Source: Lichenostomus cassidix
Lineage: Eukaryota; Chordata; Aves; Passeriformes; Meliphagidae
Assembly: GCA_008360975.2 (NCBI GenBank)
Contig: CM039185.1
Span: 2,356,001-2,420,000, forward strand
Direction: 5' to 3'
Length of the DNA: 64,000 bases
Every line of letters begins with the position of its first letter. Position 1 is the first letter of the stretch. The translations under genes and the position numbers were made by a program. This document shows positions 47,942 to 59,203 of this stretch, one piece after another. A model generated the notes under the pieces. That model was not told the origin of the DNA, did not search any database, and was given only the letters and a program-made list of their open reading frames with translations.

Positions 47942-48027
47942 GGAAAAAAAAACCAAATCAACAACAGACAACGAAACAAACAACAAAACCCAAACCACAA
48001 CAACAATCCAAACAAAACCCCAACCAC
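47942..48027. repeat. A/C-skewed low-complexity tract
   Basis: About 86 bp made almost only of A and C (CAACAA, AAACAAAC, CAAAACCC words). This extreme strand skew is maintained by slippage or by retained single-strand bias. It forms part of a spurious 243-codon open frame that runs on into the CpG-rich segment. Confidence 0.85.
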
Positions 48028-48085
48028 GCAGAGGAAACAGCACAGGAAGGAAAAAGAGAAGCTACAACACAAACCAAGCACAGTG

Positions 48086-48372
48086 CCGGCTGGGGGTGAA
48101 CCATCTGGGATGGCAAGCAGGCCCGAAGGAGTTAAGAGACGCTCTAAAAGTATCTCACCCCGCTATGCCGCGAGTTTGCCGGGCTGCGGGTGATTCTGAC
48201 ACACCATATGTTCTGCGAACGCTCCGGCAGCACAGCCAGCGGGCTCGGCAGCTCCGGGAGCTCCCCTGCCAGGGGAACCCAGCGAGCCTCACCTGCCCCG
48301 GCTTCCCCAGCCCTCCTGCCCGGCCAGGTGACACGGGTGTCCCCAGCCTGGGCCACCCACCCTCCGTGCCAC
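48086..48372. promoter_or_regulatory. Small CpG island
   Basis: About 287 bp with roughly 20 CpG and about 65% GC, giving an observed/expected CpG ratio near 0.6-0.7, whereas most of the window is CpG-depleted. Both strands are open across it, so no coding direction is indicated. It may be a promoter of an unannotated or non-coding transcript, or a regulatory element. No TATA box or initiator is clear. Confidence 0.4.
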
Positions 48373-49344
48373 CGCACAGGAGGCAGGGCATGGCTGGGAA
48401 AACTCGGGAATTTTGGAATTCTCGCTCTGAGCAACATCGCTGTCACCATCAAGTCACTTGTTTGACATCCAGAAATAAAGCTTCTAGGTGTGCCAATCTT
48501 CCTTCTTGTCCACAGTGGTTTGCTCCGAAGGAAAACTGGCTGCGGCACTAATTTCAGCATTGCACTAATAAATGCAGACAAAAATATCCTACAGAGAAAA
48601 AAGAAAAAAAAAGAACAAACCCCCAAACCAGAATCAGTAAAAAACCCCCCAGATCAGAATCATGGCACTGCAGTGAACTAAGTGAACCATCTAAGCTGTG
48701 GCGAACAAATCTCTTCAAGAGTTTCCACATCAAGAATTAATTATTGATGGGAAGCACATAAAGAATATAATGGTTTCGTTTTATTGTTTATACTGCATGG
48801 CAGTAGCTGGACAAGATAATAAAATAAAAGGGCAATCAGATTTTTAAATCTATTAAAAATTACAGGACTTGGAAATTTATTTCAGATCTTTCTGTCACAG
48901 TTTCCCCCCTAAGAATTTACAAACAATAATTCTTCCCAATATGAAACCTTTGTTTTCCACTGCAGCTATGTGAAAAATCTGTATAAAATACAAAAAACTC
49001 TTTGAATGTACTTGTTTCAGTATCTTCCCAAAAATAGCTGGGGAAAAATACAAGGACTCTGATGATCTTTTCTCAGGATTGCTTATTTTAAATGCTACTT
49101 GCAGCACTGGGAGGTAAAAAAGCCTTCTTACAAACAACAAATTTTGAAGGTGATGACATCCCTTTGCAAACAGTAGCTGCTGCCAACAACTAGCCACACT
49201 TTTTTTTCCTCCCTCTCTACCATACCTACACTTTTAAGGAACACTCCTTTTAATTAGAGCGAGAACACACGAAATGGGAGGCCACAGGATTGCAGCCTAA
49301 AAGCCACATACACACTTCTGCTGACTTCTTTCATTGTCTCAGAA
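48373..49344. other. Unique non-coding DNA
   Basis: AT-rich beyond 48600, with an A-rich run at 48596-48613. 48700-49060 is repeat-free and could be regulatory. No gene is supported. Confidence 0.4.
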
Positions 49345-49432
49345 AAACCCAACCAAAAAACACCTGCCCAAAAAACAAAACCCAACCTCACCACAGCAGC
49401 CAAAACCAGACCCAAACAACCCCCAAATCCTT
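49345..49432. repeat. A/C-skewed low-complexity tract
   Basis: A second A/C-only stretch (AACCAAAAAACACC and CCCAAACAACCCCC words), of similar character to the one at 47.95 kb and in the same strand orientation. Confidence 0.8.
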
Positions 49433-50227
49433 CCACCAGCTCTCCCCCAGCAATCAGAAAGTAATGGGAGGAAGACAGGAACACAATGAACTCCAATTTC
49501 AAATTCAACCTCTGCCTGCACTTCTCAGCCAGAGCAACCCATGCTGAAAGCATTAGCTGGGAATCAATTACCAGCATTTAAAACAATTTGTATAACCTCA
49601 GAGACAAAAATTCTGCAATGCTTTTCTCACAGAGGTGCACCCAAGTATGGCAAATGTAAGAGCAAACATCCAGTTGAATGTCAAAACGTTCATTCCAGGG
49701 TACTCAAAATGCTTTTTATGCTAAATTATCACATGCAAATATAGGCAAGATGACATTTTTTGAGGTGAAAGAGCAGGGGGGAAGCTGGAAGAGGTTGGTT
49801 ACTTGCAATTGGGCTTTTCTTGCCAAATTTGATGCATTTGATTTTTAGAATTAACACAGCCTCCGAGATGAGTGTCTAAAGCTCACGTCTCAATATTCTG
49901 CATATTCAGTACAAAATGAATTAAGAGATTACCCACTGAAGGTCACACACACATGGACAAGAACTGGAAACAATTTTGTTGCGGGGAAGAAAAAGCTTAA
50001 ACCTGGAAGTAAAATAAAATGTGCTGCTGAAGAGCACAGCAATGCCCTACGAGGAGCTATGTTGATTTTACACACCATGTCCTGCAGAGACCCATCACGA
50101 CCAAAATACCATCATCATCATCACCATCCAGTTCCTTGGGTGTGCTCACACACCTGGCAATGAGAACTGCCAGAACTTGGGAAGTTCGAGTGCTCCAGGT
50201 TGTGGCTGAGGTTTGGAAAACTGCCCT
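49433..50227. other. Unique non-coding DNA
   Basis: AT-moderate single-copy sequence. I see no gene or repeat family. Confidence 0.4.
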
Positions 50228-50268
50228 GGGAGGAGGAGGAGGAGGAGGAGGAGGAAGATGAGGAGGGC
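50228..50268. repeat. (GAG)n trinucleotide repeat
   Basis: About nine GGA/GAG units, then an imperfect 'gaagatgaggagg' extension. Frames through it read as poly-E on plus and poly-S or poly-P on minus. They are artefacts. Confidence 0.92.
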
Positions 50269-50564
50269 AGGCTGAGAGCATGGCCAGGGCTGGTGGAGGC
50301 AGAGTGGTGGCCGTGGCTGGCAGGAGGCTGTGGCAGCAGCTGCTGCACGCACACAGCACGGCTCCCCACTCCAAGTGTTTATCAGATCCCAGCAGCACTG
50401 CGGCATCCAGGAGCGGGGCTGGGCTGTTTTGTTCACATTTTAATGTGCCATCTTGCAGTAGATGCTTGCACAGCAGAGTAAATACAATCTCTATATATAC
50501 CCTGCGTGGGCGGCAGGGGTTATTTCTGACTGTCTTCATTACACTTCATTGCCAATTTGAATGT
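50269..50564. other. Unique non-coding DNA
   Basis: GC-rich sequence sharing overlapping plus and minus open frames (160 codons on minus, 50057-50539) that are driven by the neighbouring GAG repeat. No gene is supported. Confidence 0.4.
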
Positions 50565-50596
50565 AAAAAAAAAAAAACAACCAAAAAAAAAAAAAA
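50565..50596. repeat. Poly-A tract
   Basis: Two runs of 13-14 A separated by CAACC. No SINE or processed-gene body is recognisable beside it. Confidence 0.9.
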
Positions 50597-50687
50597 CCCT
50601 CAACAATTCTCCAAAGTGATTTCAGTCTGATTTTTACAATTATTTCCAGAACCTTTTCATTATGCAATTTTGAATACTTACTGAAAG

Positions 50688-50703
50688 CTCTCTCTCTCTC
50701 TCT
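50688..50703. repeat. (CT)8 microsatellite
   Basis: Perfect CT dinucleotide run. Confidence 0.9.
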
Positions 50704-50754
50704 TACAAAGTTATCCTTGCTGCAAGTCAAGCAAACCAGACAAGCTAAACCTTC

Positions 50755-51110
50755 TCCCTCTTCCTGCTTTATTAATAAACACAGACATGAATGACATTCA
50801 CAGTGTTTAGCCCGGAGAACAGTTTAATAATAATGCTGCATCTTGCTTTATGGGGAGGGAGCTGAAAAGGAAACTCAAAGGCTAATAGGTACAAATATTG
50901 TGCTTCAATTGCAATAAAAAATAGTGCTGAACTGTAAAAATGTAACTGATAGCAGCAGCAGGCTCAAAGATGTGGGTTCTGGTAACCCTCAAGCTAAAGC
51001 CGATTAGGTTTTGTTACATGGGTCCTTTGTGTGTTTTTGTGCTGCTGTACCAGTTAAATTGACCTCTACAGGCATGTGTGTTGCTTTTATCCTTTAATGG
51101 CCTCCCATTC
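50755..51110. promoter_or_regulatory. Candidate conserved non-coding element
   Basis: Repeat-free block with rich motif texture: 'tttattaataaacac' near 50767, 'agtttaataataatgctgca' near 50821, 'ttgcaataaaaaatagtg' near 50909, and 'gccgattaggttttgttaca' near 50999. It stands out from its surroundings in the absence of low-complexity sequence. Enhancer-like by composition only. Confidence 0.3.
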
Positions 51111-52469
51111 CAAACCTAACTTAGGCTAGAAAAACCAAATAAATAAAAAAAAATCTCCCCTCCAAGCTGGTGGCTATGTTAAACCCACCTGGGAGAGGGA
51201 GATCTCTGCACGGGAACACCTTGCACTAAAATCTTGGGAATGCCAAGCAATTAGCACGATGGCAGCAGGATGTGAGAGCTGTCAGGTGGGATGCTGGGGC
51301 TCCAAAATGATTCCAAAATGATTCCCCTACGGTCAGGCAGAAATGCCCAGCCCAGCCCAGCCTGCAGCAGGTCAGGAATGAACATTTCAGGAGGAACACA
51401 CAACCTGCAAAGCAACACCAAATAAAAAAACTTTCCCCAGAGTTTCCTTATTTCTGATAATTGCCTGTAAAATTCTGTAATCAGCTCTACAAATAAAAAC
51501 CAGCAACTCTAAATAAATGAAGACCTTTGTAAGTCCAACCACTTCATTTCCAGGACTGTGACTGAGCCCAGTTGGTCTGTATATCCTCTCTGGGGCAATA
51601 ACGCAACCAGCTGGCCCAGCCTCTTGCTCTGGGTGATGACTTTTTAAAAAGCAGAGACCTTGGGAGTTTATTTAAGACAAATTTTTGGTGTTTGATGATG
51701 TGAAGGAGCCCAACCAGCACGTCCACACAGAACAAGCCCCCTCAGCTGGAACAGGGAGCAGCTGCCACCAAAGGCAGGCTCCAAAACAAAAAAGGAGAAA
51801 ACAGACAGATGGGCAAATTGGTTCAAATTTTTCCCATGCTGAAACACCTTCATTTGCCCACTTAGAACAGCCCAACCTCAGGGAAACGTCACTGAGTCGC
51901 TAAAGGGAAGTTTTAGCCACGTTCTAAATATGTGTATTTTTCTGGAGCTTCAAGGAAGCAGAATTAGTCAATTTGGCTACAGGCCATGAAACATAATTAG
52001 TTATGTGAAGTATGTTTAAATATGTAACTACAACTGCTAATAGGAGTGCCCAGCCCCATAAATACGCAGGATATGATGGGAGAGCAGCTGGGCACAGGCA
52101 AAACGCCGGAGACGTTCCCAGAGGAATTGCCACCTCTTCAGGAAGAGAACTCAGAAATTACAAATCTAAACAGGCACACACAGTGCTGAAATCAATAAGG
52201 GAAGAGAGGAAAATGGTCCATCTTTAGAGCACGTGGAACTGTTGAATAATTTGGGACCTGTGAGAAGAAAAGCAGGAGGAATCTGCTCGTGGAGCAACAG
52301 CACATTTCCTGCCTTCGGGAGATTCAAGGGTCAGTGGAAAACAAACTTCCACTGGAGGCACAGCAGCCACTACCTGGAATCCCAAAAACCTCCCAGACAC
52401 AACAGCCAGCAGCCCAAAACCCCAGAACACCTCCCAGACACTGCTGAGCAGTAACTAACCTGCAAGATA
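51111..52469. other. Unique non-coding DNA
   Basis: Moderate composition. It contains a short direct repeat (ccaaaatgatt twice, near 51302) and a CCCAG run near 51348. Overlapping frames at 51660-51905 and 52010-52455 have no domains. No gene is supported. Confidence 0.4.
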
Positions 52470-53115
52470 TTAAAATAAAAGAATGTGGTGTATTAAGCGA
52501 TGTGGTAACTGCAATTTGTCATTTAGCACTGTGAATCTATGGATTTTAATGACAGGGTCTCATTTACATTTAACAATCAGTGTACTAGAACATTTCTTGG
52601 GAACTGGGGATATTTTCTTGTCTCAGTAGGAATATATAGAAATTTCTTCTTGATTAACAACAGACTAAAGGAGTTTTGCCCTGAAATCTCAGTCCCTAGG
52701 TTTCTCTCTGGAGCAGGATGAATATCAACATACCAAGCTGCAATTCTGACAAGAAAGCTCTCCAGAATTCAGCTGTTTGTAATAATTATGTATTTAACAA
52801 TTCTTCCACAAGAATAACATTATAAAGCACCTTTCATTTTATTGTTCATTTATATCACACATCATGCTTTAAAAAACATTAGCAGCGTATCTTGTTCTTA
52901 ATGATACATTTTGGATGTGACTTTCAAAAGCATTTACAGCAACTTAGGAGCATAAATCCCACTGATTCTCAACAGTATTTGTGCCCTTAATGCCTGTAGC
53001 CATTACTGAAAATCTCATTCTTTTCCAGAGCTTTGGAGATATTCCAGAGGTCGTACATGTAGTAAGAAATGGCAAGTGTCACAAGGTATTTCGTATTTTA
53101 CAGAAATGCTATGCA
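52470..53115. promoter_or_regulatory. AT-rich candidate regulatory block
   Basis: About 650 bp of AT-rich repeat-free DNA, with 'gtaataattatgtatttaac' near 52779, 'tcatttatatcacacatcat' near 52845, 'tcttaatgatacattttgg' near 52895 and other ATTA/TAAT cores. One short plus frame (52539-52721) has no domain. Inference only. Confidence 0.22.
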
Positions 53116-53645
53116 GCTTTAGGACAGGCATCAAGAATACTGAATACATGTACTTAAAGCAATAATGGGGAGTTTAGGAAGCAGGGAAAGGCTCCAGTCA
53201 AATTTAGCCAGTGAGCTTGGGGATAAGTTTGCTCTCTCTTGCATCCAAGCCAGCAAAAGTGGGATTCTGATTCTTTTTTATTCCACTGGCTCATGGGCTG
53301 AGCTGCAATGTAGCTACACTGTTACACACTGACCACCACAAACTATAAATGTCTTCTCCCACTCTCACAATAATAACCAAAACTTTAGGCCTTCATTACA
53401 GCTAAATTAAACTGCTGAACAGTTCAATTAGGCCATTTTAAATGCATATTTTTGGGCAAGTCCTAATTAGCTTTCAGCAAGTAGAGGAAGCCCCAGCCTT
53501 GATTAACAACCTCATTTACTCTGAGACACTCCTGCAGAGCCCAGTGATCGCTGCCTGCAGCCACCACTGGAGATCAGAGGTTGGTGTGCAACTGCAGGAA
53601 ATATTAAGGTGCAAGTACACATGGAATTTTACATGTACCAGGCAA
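53116..53645. other. Unique non-coding DNA
   Basis: AT-moderate. No gene or repeat is seen before the CR1 that follows. Confidence 0.45.
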
Positions 53646-53835
53646 TCAGAGAATCACAGTGGCCTGGGCTGGAAGGGACATTAAAGCTCATCTCTTTCCC
53701 CACAAGTAGACAGGGAACATTAAAGCTCATCTCTTTCCCCACAAATAGACAGGAAAACCTTCCACTAGAGCAGGTTGCTCAGAGCTCCATCAAACCTGGC
53801 CTTGGACACTTCAAGGAATGGGACAGAGCAGTTTG
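53646..53835 (-). mobile_element. CR1 LINE, 3' end fragment with internal duplication
   Basis: About 190 bp, antisense. It reads 'tcagagaatcacagtggcct', 'gggctggaagggacattaaa', then 'gctcatctctttccccacaa' twice with a 38-bp period (copies starting near 53675 and 53713), followed by 'ccttccactagagcaggttg' and 'caaacctggccttggacact'. The duplication is not part of the family consensus and arose after, or at, insertion. Confidence 0.88.
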
Positions 53836-56800
53836 CAGTGGCTCTTGTAGCTGCCACTGCTTCAGGTCTTCCCACAACACAAAAAGCACAATAAATAAAA
53901 TCATTTCACCACAATTCAGGGATGAACATCCACCAGGCCCCTTTATGCACAGGGAACCTGGCTGCACTGCACTATTTGATGGAGCACAGGAGCTTTTTAG
54001 CTCTGCAGCCTGATTCTCATCACTGACATCCTTGGGAACTGGGAGCCTACAGCACCTTCAAACAACTGGACCATTAACTTCCTCCTCAGTTTAACCTTCT
54101 GTGAAAAAAGGATTACAAAGATTTGCTAATGAACATCACCACTAGGTAACAGGGCCACAGTGTTGCTTTAGCAGCAGAACTAAATTTGATGGATACCAGC
54201 AGTGTTTAGCACTTGTACACAATTACACATCCACGATGTGTCTGTGGTAAACTTCCACATACTGCAAAAATAATTTTTATTTTAAAAAGGTGCACAGGAG
54301 TTTGTCCACAACAGACTTGGAAGCTGTATTGTTATTCCATCATCAACTAAGCAGCAAAACAGAAACTTCCCAGTGAACACAAAGAAAAAATTACACTCCG
54401 AACATCTGCTCACAAATCCTAGAATCAAGTTTTTTACAAAGCTTTATCTTTTAATTACCTCCTGCCGCCTTCCATGCCATCACTTCTGGCTTGCTAATTT
54501 AGTTTCTTCGACATTTGTTGCACTTAAAAGTTTGACTGCATCACTTGCTTTAACCAACTACAAACTCCGAGGAGCTGTGAGATGAAAGACCATAATGAAT
54601 GTTATATTTGACATATATACAGACCAACATTCCAGGCTACAGCATCCTGCAGAAGGGTCCTGCAAGCAGTAAATCAGTGCTGCAGGAGCTCTGTGGGAGC
54701 GACTGCCTGGCTCCTCCTGCCTGCTGGCTGCCAGCGCCAGGTCACTGCAGCCCCTCGCCAGCTCCCTGCTCCCCCTGACCATCTGCAGCTTGAGACGCTG
54801 CCTTCCTGCCAGCAGCACAAAGGAGCCGAGCAGGGGAAGCCAGGGAGACAAATCAAACAGCCAGGCAGTGCCCCAGCTCTCCTGCCAGCACCATTTCAGG
54901 CCAGGGTGATTGTCCAGGCCTGCGCAGACTCCGGGCTCCTCCGGGAACAGCACAACCTCCGGGGCCAGAGCAGTGCTCCCCGGGCTCTGCAACCCCATCC
55001 TCACCACTAAAGCAGCTCTGCAGGGCACCACTGCACCTGCCAGATGGTGAAACCTGTTCACAGCATTCAGGAGACACCACAGCCAGAGAGGGGCCCAGAC
55101 CTGAGCTGTGTTTCTCTAAGACAGCGCTCCCTGAGTCTTCAGTTCTCCCTCAGGCACAGCTCTCATCCCCAGTTCTTTTGCTGGACTACCTTTCTGCCCA
55201 GGAGGGCTGGAAAGAAGACAGGAGCAGCAGCCCAGCTGCAGAAGATGAGTGGTCATTTCTCCTGCCCCAAGACAAGCATTAGCTGTCACCTCCCAGCAGG
55301 CCAGCAGTCCCAGGGCTGAGCTCTCCCCAGACCCAACCACCCGGGTCAACACACACATCTGGAAAGTGACTCCTAACTCTCACTGGAATTGCTGATCTGG
55401 TATTAAACAAGCTGGGTATCATTTCCAGATGACCTCGATTCCTTCTCTTACAGTCCTGTTCCTGGACATACTTCAGACACATCTTAAAACTCTCTCAAGA
55501 GAACACACTCAAGTTGTCAAATCAAGACTTCGAACAGACTCGCTGCAAATACACTGTTAACTCACTTAATCCTTAATTAGCTTTCATTTTTTAATGTAAG
55601 GCTTCAACAATTAGCTCAGGAGAACCTGTAAAAGCAGCTGCCAGGCCACCAAGGACTTGTCCCACACACATCTCTCTGCTGGTGTGGGTGCACCACCATC
55701 ACACAGCTCCTGCAACCCAGCATGGATGTGGATGCACCAAGAACTTGTACAAATCCAGCCTGTAAAATCCACACACCCCTCTAAAGTGCACTATTCCCTG
55801 CAAAACACATGCCTGCCATGAAACTTGCACACAAAGGGAACTGTTCACATAACTGACCCCAGCTTGGAGCCAGGGGGCATAATAATAATCCTATCTCCCT
55901 AATGTCTGAGCTACAAATGAGACCTTTATTGTTTCCATTCTATACACTGTTTACACACAGCTTCATAAAACTCACCACTAACAACTCATGTCCATAATTA
56001 ATTGAAGTAGGTGGAAACCAGAGTAGGGATTATAGACAGGTTCCATCAGCTGAACTCATTCACTCAGAGGTGTCTTCCTGAAGTCACACACCTTCCAAGT
56101 GCTGCTGCTGCCCTGCCTGCAAAGCTGCTGCCCTGGGGAACAGGGAGCACTTGGCATTTTGGCACTTCCACTTTGTTCTCTGTTTTGTCTGCACACACAC
56201 CAGACAGCCACTGGTGGGAATTGGCAAAGGTCTGAGTCTTAACTCAAAATCTGAGCTTTAAATAGTGACTTTAAAAACTCTCCTGCATTGTTTTGACTTA
56301 GGAAAAGCTGAACAAAACTTCTCAGATAATATGTATAACCACTAGGAACAACATCTTAAAAGAAAAGATCATAATTTAGGACTAAGTCCTCTAGATCTTC
56401 TAACCACATTATTTAATACCCTGACTGTGCATTTCCTGCTCTGACAGGAGCAACTCCAACCCAAGTCAGACAGTTCCCATATGCTCCTTCACCAGCACAC
56501 ACTGCAACTGTGCCATGGGCTGGACCAACAATAAAGATGGAAACATTCACTTTACTCCTTTCAAACTAAAACCCATAAGCCAGTTCAACTTAATATTAAG
56601 TTATGTAGTTGGTTTATCCTCTCCCTGCCTTTCCCCCTCAGAACTCCAAGATATTCAACCATGGAGCAACCCCTGCAGCTTTAAAAGCAATGCAAGCAAT
56701 TCCAAATGTGCTGCACTGGTTTCACCACATCACCCCACACCAGCAGCCACTCCTAGAACAGCTCCAGGCCCACAGAGACCTTCCTGAATTCTGCAGCAAT

Positions 56801-57640
56801 CAGACTCCTAAAAATGGCCAGGAGCTCATATTCACTTTTCCTGAAGCATCTGTCTGGAAAGCGTGGATTTTAATGGTGTTATTTACAACTAACAGTGTTA
56901 TAATCCATAAAAGCCTGAGTTTATAGGTTTCTTCCCTGCAGTAATGTTTATTTGACAATAATTTTGCAGACCACAGGTTTACAGAGCAGGGACACCTGGT
57001 CTCCAGGTTGTACTGAGATCCAGTTAAGTGGCAGGCAGAGGTGCCACTGCTCACCCTCCTAACTCCTCCAACTCACCACCTGAAAATTCAAATCTCCTCC
57101 CCCTCCTTTGCCTTTATGTCTTATTTTATTAATGCTACTGAAACTACAGTCATCTTGCATGTATTTATCCAAAATCCCCTTCCACTGAGAGTCCATGAAA
57201 TTGTCTTTATAACCCTGTCTTACAACTTGTTTAAACTCAAATAGTCACTCTCAGTCCGTGAAGGAAAATTGAAAAACTTAAAATGAACCACCTCAATTCC
57301 CATTCAGTTCCAAAGAGAAGCCTCTTTCTGTTCTTGCAAAACAGAAACTAATACTGGAGAGTTTTGCACATCTAAGGCCACCATGCTCTCTAGATAAATT
57401 AAAAAATAATGAAATCCTAGGTTTTGAAACTACAGCAAGAACTGTAGAGAAGGTTCTGTTAACCTTGAATAAATAACCTGAAGAGGGGTATTGGAAACAC
57501 CCAGAAACAGTGGATGAGTAAGAAACTGTAAGACATCTCATACTCAGCAAACTTCAAATAGTTTCTCTTTCCTGAACACATTTCAGAAAAAACAAAGCCA
57601 CCTTTGTTAAAATGAGCCTCTTGCAACACTGTCACAGCCT
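53836..57640. other. Unique non-coding DNA, 3.8 kb
   Basis: 54130-54600 is AT-rich. 54650-55350 is GC-rich, with a 167-codon minus frame (54558-55061) that lacks domains. 55500-57600 is mostly AT-moderate. No interspersed repeats or supported exons. Confidence 0.4.
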
Positions 57641-57664
57641 GGGCAGGGCAGGGCAGGGCAGGCA
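57641..57664. repeat. (GGGCA)n short array
   Basis: Four GGGCA units plus a GGCA remainder. Confidence 0.9.
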
Positions 57665-58606
57665 AACCATGATCCCTGGAGCTTTTTTACTCCTGATAAC
57701 CACAGCCCTGTCCAAACCCAACCAGTTCAGAAGGAACTGGCACAAACCACCAAAACCAGAAGCTTTCAGTTCCACACAACTTGCTCCTTTTGCTTCCCCA
57801 GGCACACTGAGCTCACCTCGAGATCATCCAGAGATCACTCTCACATCATCAGGGCTGATGGACACTTCTGTATTTACTCAGAGATAACACCTGCCTCTCA
57901 CAGGATTACTTTAGCACCTGCTATAATGTGTTTAAATGATATGTAGGTCTGCAGGCACCTGAATTTGCTTTTTGACATATTTACTTAAAATGCTGGTAGG
58001 TTTGATGTGTGCTTTTAAAAATAGAGGAATTACACCTTGTTCTTACTTAAAAGTTTCTCAAATATTAGGCTAGACAGAGATCCAATTCCAGGCTTTAAAC
58101 TGCTTGATAGACCTTGACAACAGGGCTGGCTTTTATGCATCATCTTGTAATGCAATAAATCTCACTTGAAACATCTTCACCTGTGCTCCAAGACATGTCA
58201 CTGTGATACAGAAAAGCTGACATGAAAATAAAAATAAATTAATAAATTAGCTGCTCAGAGAACAGTGTCTTATGGCCAGAAAAACACACTTCCTATGAAA
58301 GATTCAAGGAGATAATGTTATTTTAGTTTACTGAAAGGTAATTTAAGTAAGGAATAATTATGAAGTACCACTAATCAGGCAGCAAGTAATTTAAGACTGG
58401 AGACAAAGGTATGAGAGCTGATAGCCACAGTCCTCCGATTTCAGACTGGAAATGCAGTTAATGAAAAGCTGAGAATTTAACCTGAAGTTAATGTTCCACC
58501 TGGAACGATGGCACAGGAAGTTTTGAAGGTGTAACCTGAGCATCCAACAATAAAAAACAAACAGAAGAACCCAGCATTTCTTAATTTTTAATGCCTGTGT
58601 TTCTGC
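57665..58606. other. Unique non-coding DNA
   Basis: AT-moderate to AT-rich (57900-58480), with 'aaataaaaataaattaataa' near 58225. No gene or repeat family is seen. Confidence 0.4.
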
Positions 58607-59203
58607 ATGCTTGCTTTTTTGAAACCACATGGAGATCTGCCTCTCACAGAAACCTCTCTTTTTCCAGCTATCATTATTTGCCAACCTTCCTTTTCATTGT
58701 TTAGCACCATAATTCCCCCTCTTTCACTTACACCCTCTCTGCCGAGGTATTCACGAAAACCCTCTGAATTCTTATCCTTTCTCCCTTTCCAACCCTCCCC
58801 ACACAGACATTTTTTCTTCCCATACGAACATATGAATCAACCCAACGATTTGGCCACTTCCCATGGGGGAACATCAGCAGCATCCAGCACGGATTTAGGA
58901 ATACACATTTTCAATCCACAGCCACCATTCGCATTCCTTGTCCGATGGCCACACCTGGGATCAGGATTGGACGTGCAGGAAGCTGCCAATCCCAATCCTA
59001 CACCCTGTCCATGGATGTGTCTAGCCTACGAGCACAGGCTCTGTTCCTGGGAAAGGAAACCAGTATTTTCAATAAAACACAGCCTCTCCTCTGCAGGATG
59101 CAGCTCTCTGCATGTATCTGCTAACAACATCTCAGTATTTCTCCACCCCCTCCCCATGTTTCTTCTTTTTGTCAAACTCTCCAGCATTTGTTCTGGGATC
59201 TAA
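58607..59203 (+). other. 198-codon open frame in pyrimidine-rich DNA
   Basis: A plus-strand frame is open for about 600 bp at moderate GC. The strand is pyrimidine-rich, which lowers the frequency of TAA, TAG and TGA, so the length is partly explained. The translation is P, S, F and L-rich with no domain or signal I recognise. I consider it non-coding unless comparison shows otherwise. Confidence 0.25.

Noticed and set aside
47820..48551. 243-codon plus-strand open frame
   Set aside because: Built from an A/C low-complexity tract fused to CpG-rich DNA, with the opposite strand also open. No domain.
50057..50539. 160-codon minus-strand frame with a poly-P/poly-S run, and poly-E on plus
   Set aside because: Driven by the GAG trinucleotide repeat. 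No conserved sequence on either side.
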